DNA of 64,000 nucleotides from NCBI RefSeq assembly GCF_900109455.1, contig NZ_FOAG01000001.1, positions 124,001 through 188,000 of the forward strand, read 5' to 3'. A model generated the notes under the pieces. That model searched no databases. It saw only the letters and a list, made by a program, of their open reading frames with translations, and was not told where the DNA came from. Positions 60,604 to 64,000 of this stretch are shown here, one piece after another. How positions within the stretch are numbered: the stretch's first letter is position 1; each line of letters begins with the position of its first letter. Position numbers and translations under genes: made by a program. This DNA comes from Roseovarius azorensis. GTDB lineage: Bacteria; Pseudomonadota; Alphaproteobacteria; Rhodobacterales; Rhodobacteraceae.

Positions 60604-62640
60604 TCAGAGATCCTTGACGAGGCGCAGCGCGTCATAGATCGCGGCGTGGGTGTTGCGGGCGGAAACCGCGTCGCCGATGCGGAAGAGCTGGAAGGTTGCG
60701 TCGGGGTTGCGGGCGATCGCCTGCGGGCGGCCATGGATCAGCGCGGCGTGATCCACCTCGCCCAGGTTTTTAGAGTGTGGTTTCAGTTCGAAATAGAGAT
60801 CGTCGAGCGGCAGGGTGCCGTGGTTGACGACGATCTGATCGTATTCCTTTTCATAGCTGTGATCGGAATAATCGGTGCCGATGGTGGCGCGCAGGCGGTT
60901 GCCCGCGCGCGTCACCCGAAGCAGGCGGCGGGCGACGGTCATGGTCACGGATTTGTCTTGCAGGCTGCGCATGTAGGGGACGAGGTTCATGCCCATCACA
61001 TCGGGCGCGAAGGTGCGGTCGGGGGTCATGATCTCGACCTCTGCACCTGTGTTGGCCAGCACCTCAGCCGCCTGCATGGCGGGATGGTCGCCCGCGTCGT
61101 CGAAGAGCAGCACCTCGCGCCCCGGTCTGGCGTCGCCGGTGAGGATGTCCCAGGCGGTGACGGTCAGGGCGTTGCCCTCGGTCAGTATATCCTGTTGCGG
61201 CAGCCCGCCGGTGGCGACGATCACCACGTCAGACGAGAGGGCGGTGATATCCCCGGCCTCGGCGAAGGTGTTGAAGCGGAATTCCACGTCGCGCGCGGCG
61301 CATTGCGCCATGCGCCAGTCGATGATGCCGATCATTTCCGAGCGCCGCTTGCTCTGCGCCGTCAGGCGAACCTGGCCGCCGGGCTGATCGGCGGCCTCGA
61401 ACACCGTCACCTGATGGCCGCGTTCCGCGGCGACGCGCGCGGCCTCGAGCCCGCCCGGTCCCGCGCCGACGATGGTGACGCGGCGCGGCGTGGCGGCGGC
61501 GGGGATGACATGCGGCATGCTGAGTTCGCGCCCGGTGGCGGCGTTGTGGATGCACAGCGCCTCGCCGCCCTGATAGATGCGGTCGAGGCAGTAGGTGGCG
61601 CCGACGCAGGGGCGGATCTCGTGCTCGCGGCCCTCGGTGATCTTGCGCACGATATGCGGCTCGGCCATGTGGGCGCGGGTCATGCCGACCATGTCGAGCT
61701 GGCCGGTGGCGACGGCGTGGCGGGCGGTGGCGACATCGGGGATGCGCGCGGCGTGAAAGGTGGGCAGGCCCACCTCGGCGCGGATGCGGCCCGCGAAATC
61801 GAGATGCGGGGCGGATTTCATGCCCTGCACCGGGATCACGTCGGTGAGCGTGGCGTCGGTATCGACGCGGCCTCGGATCACGTTGAGGAAATCGACCATG
61901 CCGCTCGCGCGCAGGCGTTTGCCGATGGCGATGCCATCGTCGGAGGTGATGCCGTTCACCGCCAGATCGTCGGCGGTGTAGCGCAGGCCGACGATGAAAT
62001 CGGGGCCGGTGCGGGCGCGGATGACGCGGAGCACGTCGAGCGAGAATTTCATCCGCGCGTCGAGATCGCCGTTATATGGCCCGTCCAGCGTGTTCTGGCG
62101 CGGCGACCAGAAGGCATCCATCAGGTGGCCGTAGGCCTCAAGCTCTATCCCGTCCAGCCCTGCGGCCTGCATCCGTTCGGCGGCATCGGCGTAGTCGGCG
62201 ATGATCCGGGCGATGTCCCAGTCCTCCATCACCTTGGGGAAGGCCTTGTGCGCGGGTTCGCGCAGGGCGGAGGGGGCGAGGGAGGGTAGCCAGTCGCCCT
62301 TGTTCCAGCCGGTGCGCCAGCCCAGGTGGGTGAGCTGGATCATCACCGCGCAGCCGTGGGCGTGACATTCGTCGGCCAGTTTGCGCAGCCACGGCACCAC
62401 CTCGTCGCGGTAGGCGAGGATGTTGTTGAAGGCGGGCGGGCTGTCGCGGCTGACCACCGCTGACCCCGCCGTCATGGTGAGCGCGACACCGCCCCTTGCC
62501 CGCTCGACGTGATAGGCGCGGTAGCGGTCGGTGGGCAGGCCGTCCTCGGGGTAGGCCGGTTCATGGCTGGTGGTCATGATCCGGTTTTTCAGCGTCAGGT
62601 GTTTGAGTTGATAGGATTGCAGCAGCGGGTCACGCGACAT
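60604..62640 (-). CDS. DgcA-like amine demethylase flavoprotein (altered Fe-S motif)
   Basis: Flavoprotein of 678 residues with the same architecture as its downstream neighbour: FMN barrel (about 5-335), cysteine region, FAD domain with GAGPGG at 392-397. The Fe-S motif is Cys345-x5-Cys351-x11-Cys363 with Ala348 where the standard second Cys would be. Length is close to that of P. aeruginosa DgcA (dimethylglycine demethylase, about 686 residues). ATG 62640 was chosen (MSRDPLLQSYQ). It follows an MttB-type gene by 25 bases, so the three form one operon for methylated-amine use. Confidence 0.78.
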   Translation of the reverse strand: MSRDPLLQSYQLKHLTLKNRIMTTSHEPAYPEDGLPTDRYRAYHVERARGGVALTMTAGSAVVSRDSPPAFNNILAYRDEVVPWLRKLADECHAHGCAVMIQLTHLGWRTGWNKGDWLPSLAPSALREPAHKAFPKVMEDWDIARIIADYADAAERMQAAGLDGIELEAYGHLMDAFWSPRQNTLDGPYNGDLDARMKFSLDVLRVIRARTGPDFIVGLRYTADDLAVNGITSDDGIAIGKRLRASGMVDFLNVIRGRVDTDATLTDVIPVQGMKSAPHLDFAGRIRAEVGLPTFHAARIPDVATARHAVATGQLDMVGMTRAHMAEPHIVRKITEGREHEIRPCVGATYCLDRIYQGGEALCIHNAATGRELSMPHVIPAAATPRRVTIVGAGPGGLEAARVAAERGHQVTVFEAADQPGGQVRLTAQSKRRSEMIGIIDWRMAQCAARDVEFRFNTFAEAGDITALSSDVVIVATGGLPQQDILTEGNALTVTAWDILTGDARPGREVLLFDDAGDHPAMQAAEVLANTGAEVEIMTPDRTFAPDVMGMNLVPYMRSLQDKSVTMTVARRLLRVTRAGNRLRATIGTDYSDHSYEKEYDQIVVNHGTLPLDDLYFELKPHSKNLGEVDHAALIHGRPQAIARNPDATFQLFRIGDAVSARNTHAAIYDALRLVKDL

Positions 62641-62665
62641 TGCGGGGCCTTTCGTCAGGTTCGTT

Positions 62666-64000
62666 TCAATACCACGCATCGGGCATCGCGGCCTTGCGCC
62701 GGGCGATGAAATCGCAGAGCGCCCCGTCGATGGCGGGGTCGAGCGGCGGGGCCTCATAGGTGGCGAGGGTCTCTTTCCAGGCGCGGTTGGCGCGGGTCAT
62801 GGCATCGACGCCGCCCGCCTCTGACCAGGTCTCATGGGTGTCGTTGTCATCGAGCGCGCTGTCCCAATAGGCGGTCTGGTAATGCCGCAGGGTATGGGCG
62901 CAGCCGAAGAGATGCTCGCCCGGCCCCTTTTCGGCGAGGGCCTCGAAGGCGAGCGTATCCTCGTTGACCTCAAGCCCCCTGAGCCAGGCGTGCAGCGCGC
63001 CGCAGAGATCCATGTCGAGCATCATCTTCTCGTAGGACATGGACAGCAGACCATCGAGAAACCCGGCGGAATGCAAGATGAAATTCGCGCCGCAGTTCAC
63101 GGCGGACATCATCGACATCATGCTCTGGGTCATCGCCTGTGCATCCGGCAGCTTGGAGGTCGAGAAATTGCCCGCGCAGCGCAGCGGCATGTTCAGCCGC
63201 CGCGCGATCTGTCCCATCACCAGAGAGCCGAGCGCCGGTTCGGGCGTGCCGAAGGTGGGCGAGCCGGTGCGCAGCGACATCGACGACAGGAAGCTGCCGA
63301 GGATCGCGGGCGCGCCGGGGCGCACCAGTTGGGTGAGCGCGCAGCCCACCATGGATTCCGCGAGGCACTGCGCGATGGCCCCCGGCATGGTCAGCGGCGA
63401 CACCGCGCCGCCCAGAAGAAAGGGCAGGTGGATCGAGCCCTGGTTTGCCGCGGCATAGGCGCGGATGCCGCGGGTGCTGACGCCGTCCCAGACCAGCGGC
63501 GAGGTCGAGTTGAAATTGCCCATGATGACACAGTTTCGGTCCACGAAATCCGCGCCAAAGAGGATGCGGCACATTTCGATGGAATCCTCGGCGCGTTCCG
63601 GCGCGGTGATCGAGCCAAGAAAGGCCCGGTCGGAATAGCGGATATGGGCATGAACCATGTCGAGATGGCGCTTGTTCACCGGCACGTCGGTGGGTTCGCA
63701 GATCGTGCCGCCCGAATGGTGCAGCCAGGGTGAGGATTGCGCCAGTTTCACGAGGTTGCGGAAATCCTCGATGGTGCCGTAGCGGCGTCCCTTGTCGAGA
63801 TCCATCACGAAGGGCGAGCCATAGGCCGGGGCAAAGACCATCGAGCGCCCGCCGATGCGGACGGATCTGGCGGGGTTGCGGGCGTGCTGGGTGAATTCGG
63901 CGGGGGCGGTGGCCAGAAGGCCGCGGATCAGTCCCGGCTCGAACGTCAGGTTCCAGCGGTCGTCGCCCAGGTCGCGCGCCTTGCCGCCCGCCTGTTGGAA
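62666..64000 (-). CDS. MttB-superfamily methyltransferase (5' end outside window)
   Basis: C-terminal 444 residues of a trimethylamine methyltransferase (MttB) superfamily protein. The frame is open to the window edge; upstream residues 'ARNPARSVRIGGRSMVFAPAYG' cross the ATG at 63841, showing that this ATG is internal. Typical segments are 'APAYGSPFVMD', 'HSGGTICEPTDVP' and 'GALHAWLRGLEVNEDTLA'. No in-frame amber codon is seen in the visible part, so it is probably a non-pyrrolysine member that demethylates a quaternary amine such as glycine or proline betaine to a corrinoid. Corrinoid-protein genes may lie upstream of the window. Confidence 0.85.
   Translation of the reverse strand, partial: FQQAGGKARDLGDDRWNLTFEPGLIRGLLATAPAEFTQHARNPARSVRIGGRSMVFAPAYGSPFVMDLDKGRRYGTIEDFRNLVKLAQSSPWLHHSGGTICEPTDVPVNKRHLDMVHAHIRYSDRAFLGSITAPERAEDSIEMCRILFGADFVDRNCVIMGNFNSTSPLVWDGVSTRGIRAYAAANQGSIHLPFLLGGAVSPLTMPGAIAQCLAESMVGCALTQLVRPGAPAILGSFLSSMSLRTGSPTFGTPEPALGSLVMGQIARRLNMPLRCAGNFSTSKLPDAQAMTQSMMSMMSAVNCGANFILHSAGFLDGLLSMSYEKMMLDMDLCGALHAWLRGLEVNEDTLAFEALAEKGPGEHLFGCAHTLRHYQTAYWDSALDDNDTHETWSEAGGVDAMTRANRAWKETLATYEAPPLDPAIDGALCDFIARRKAAMPDAWY

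Noticed and set aside
60568..62289. 573-residue open frame opposite the DgcA-like gene
   Set aside because: Antisense shadow, with low-complexity His/Gly/Asp-rich translation and no motifs.
62666..64000. Pyrrolysine-containing MttB
   Set aside because: No in-frame amber codon is present in the visible part, and no pyl genes are seen.

Overview
The window looks like chromosomal DNA of an alphaproteobacterium of the Roseobacter group (Rhodobacterales). This is inferred from the high G+C content, GTG/TTG starts, many ATGA start/stop overlaps, and above all the gene families: gamma-glutamylmethylamide/N-methylglutamate genes, dimethylamine monooxygenase, Tdm, form I CO dehydrogenase and a KpsC/KpsS capsule locus. 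I saw no insertion sequence, phage gene, CRISPR array, tRNA or rRNA.

Region 1 (1-3349) is the end of a LivHMGF-type ABC transporter plus a small unknown gene. Region 2 (3.5-23.6 kb) is a methylated-amine island. tdm splits trimethylamine N-oxide into dimethylamine and formaldehyde. dmmDABC oxidises dimethylamine to methylamine. amt probably imports ammonium or methylammonium. gmaS makes gamma-glutamylmethylamide, mgsABC makes N-methylglutamate, and mgdABCD (a relative of heterotetrameric sarcosine oxidase) oxidises it, returning glutamate and a one-carbon unit that tetrahydrofolate-type (GcvT) domains can capture. A GbdR-like AraC regulator and an XRE-cupin regulator sit between mgd and dmm. 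Extra members are a 71-residue single-span membrane protein after amt and a truncated haemoglobin after tdm. The genes for making or importing TMAO (tmm, tmoXVW) are not in the window.

Region 3 (23.8-28.5 kb) holds exporters (two DMT/EamA proteins, one LysE), a pirin, a long non-coding stretch rich in inverted repeats (27.4-28.2 kb) and a small exported protein. Region 4 (28.8-38 kb) is housekeeping (lepA, acylphosphatase, gatB, ribE) around a capsule export/priming set (kpsS, a Wza-like lipoprotein gene, kpsC). Region 5 (38-45.3 kb) is a divergent locus: a polar amino-acid ABC importer on one side; a TetR regulator, an aminotransferase, a dimethylargininase (DDAH) and an FAD amine oxidase on the other. 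DDAH releases dimethylamine, the Dmm substrate, so this locus may feed region 2.

Region 6 (45.4-50.5 kb) has two tandem porins that share an unusual TTG start, two coupled sulfotransferases and a lipoprotein. Region 7 (50.5-58.5 kb) is a form I aerobic CO dehydrogenase operon, coxC-M-S-L-D-E-F, with a pair of 14-bp direct repeats at 20-bp period upstream of coxM that could be the CoxC (LytTR) site. Region 8 (58.6-64 kb) is a second methylamine-type operon: an MttB-superfamily methyltransferase (cut by the window edge) and two DgcA/trimethylamine-dehydrogenase-like flavoproteins.

The theme is mixed use of methylated osmolytes and CO as energy, nitrogen and one-carbon sources. The most unusual observations are the loss of metal ligands in two core enzymes (zinc ligands in MgdB, [3Fe-4S] ligands in MgsC), the small protein paired with amt, the possible methylarginine-to-dimethylamine link and the structured non-coding region. 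Gene identities rest on motif and order recognition by eye; no database search was run.
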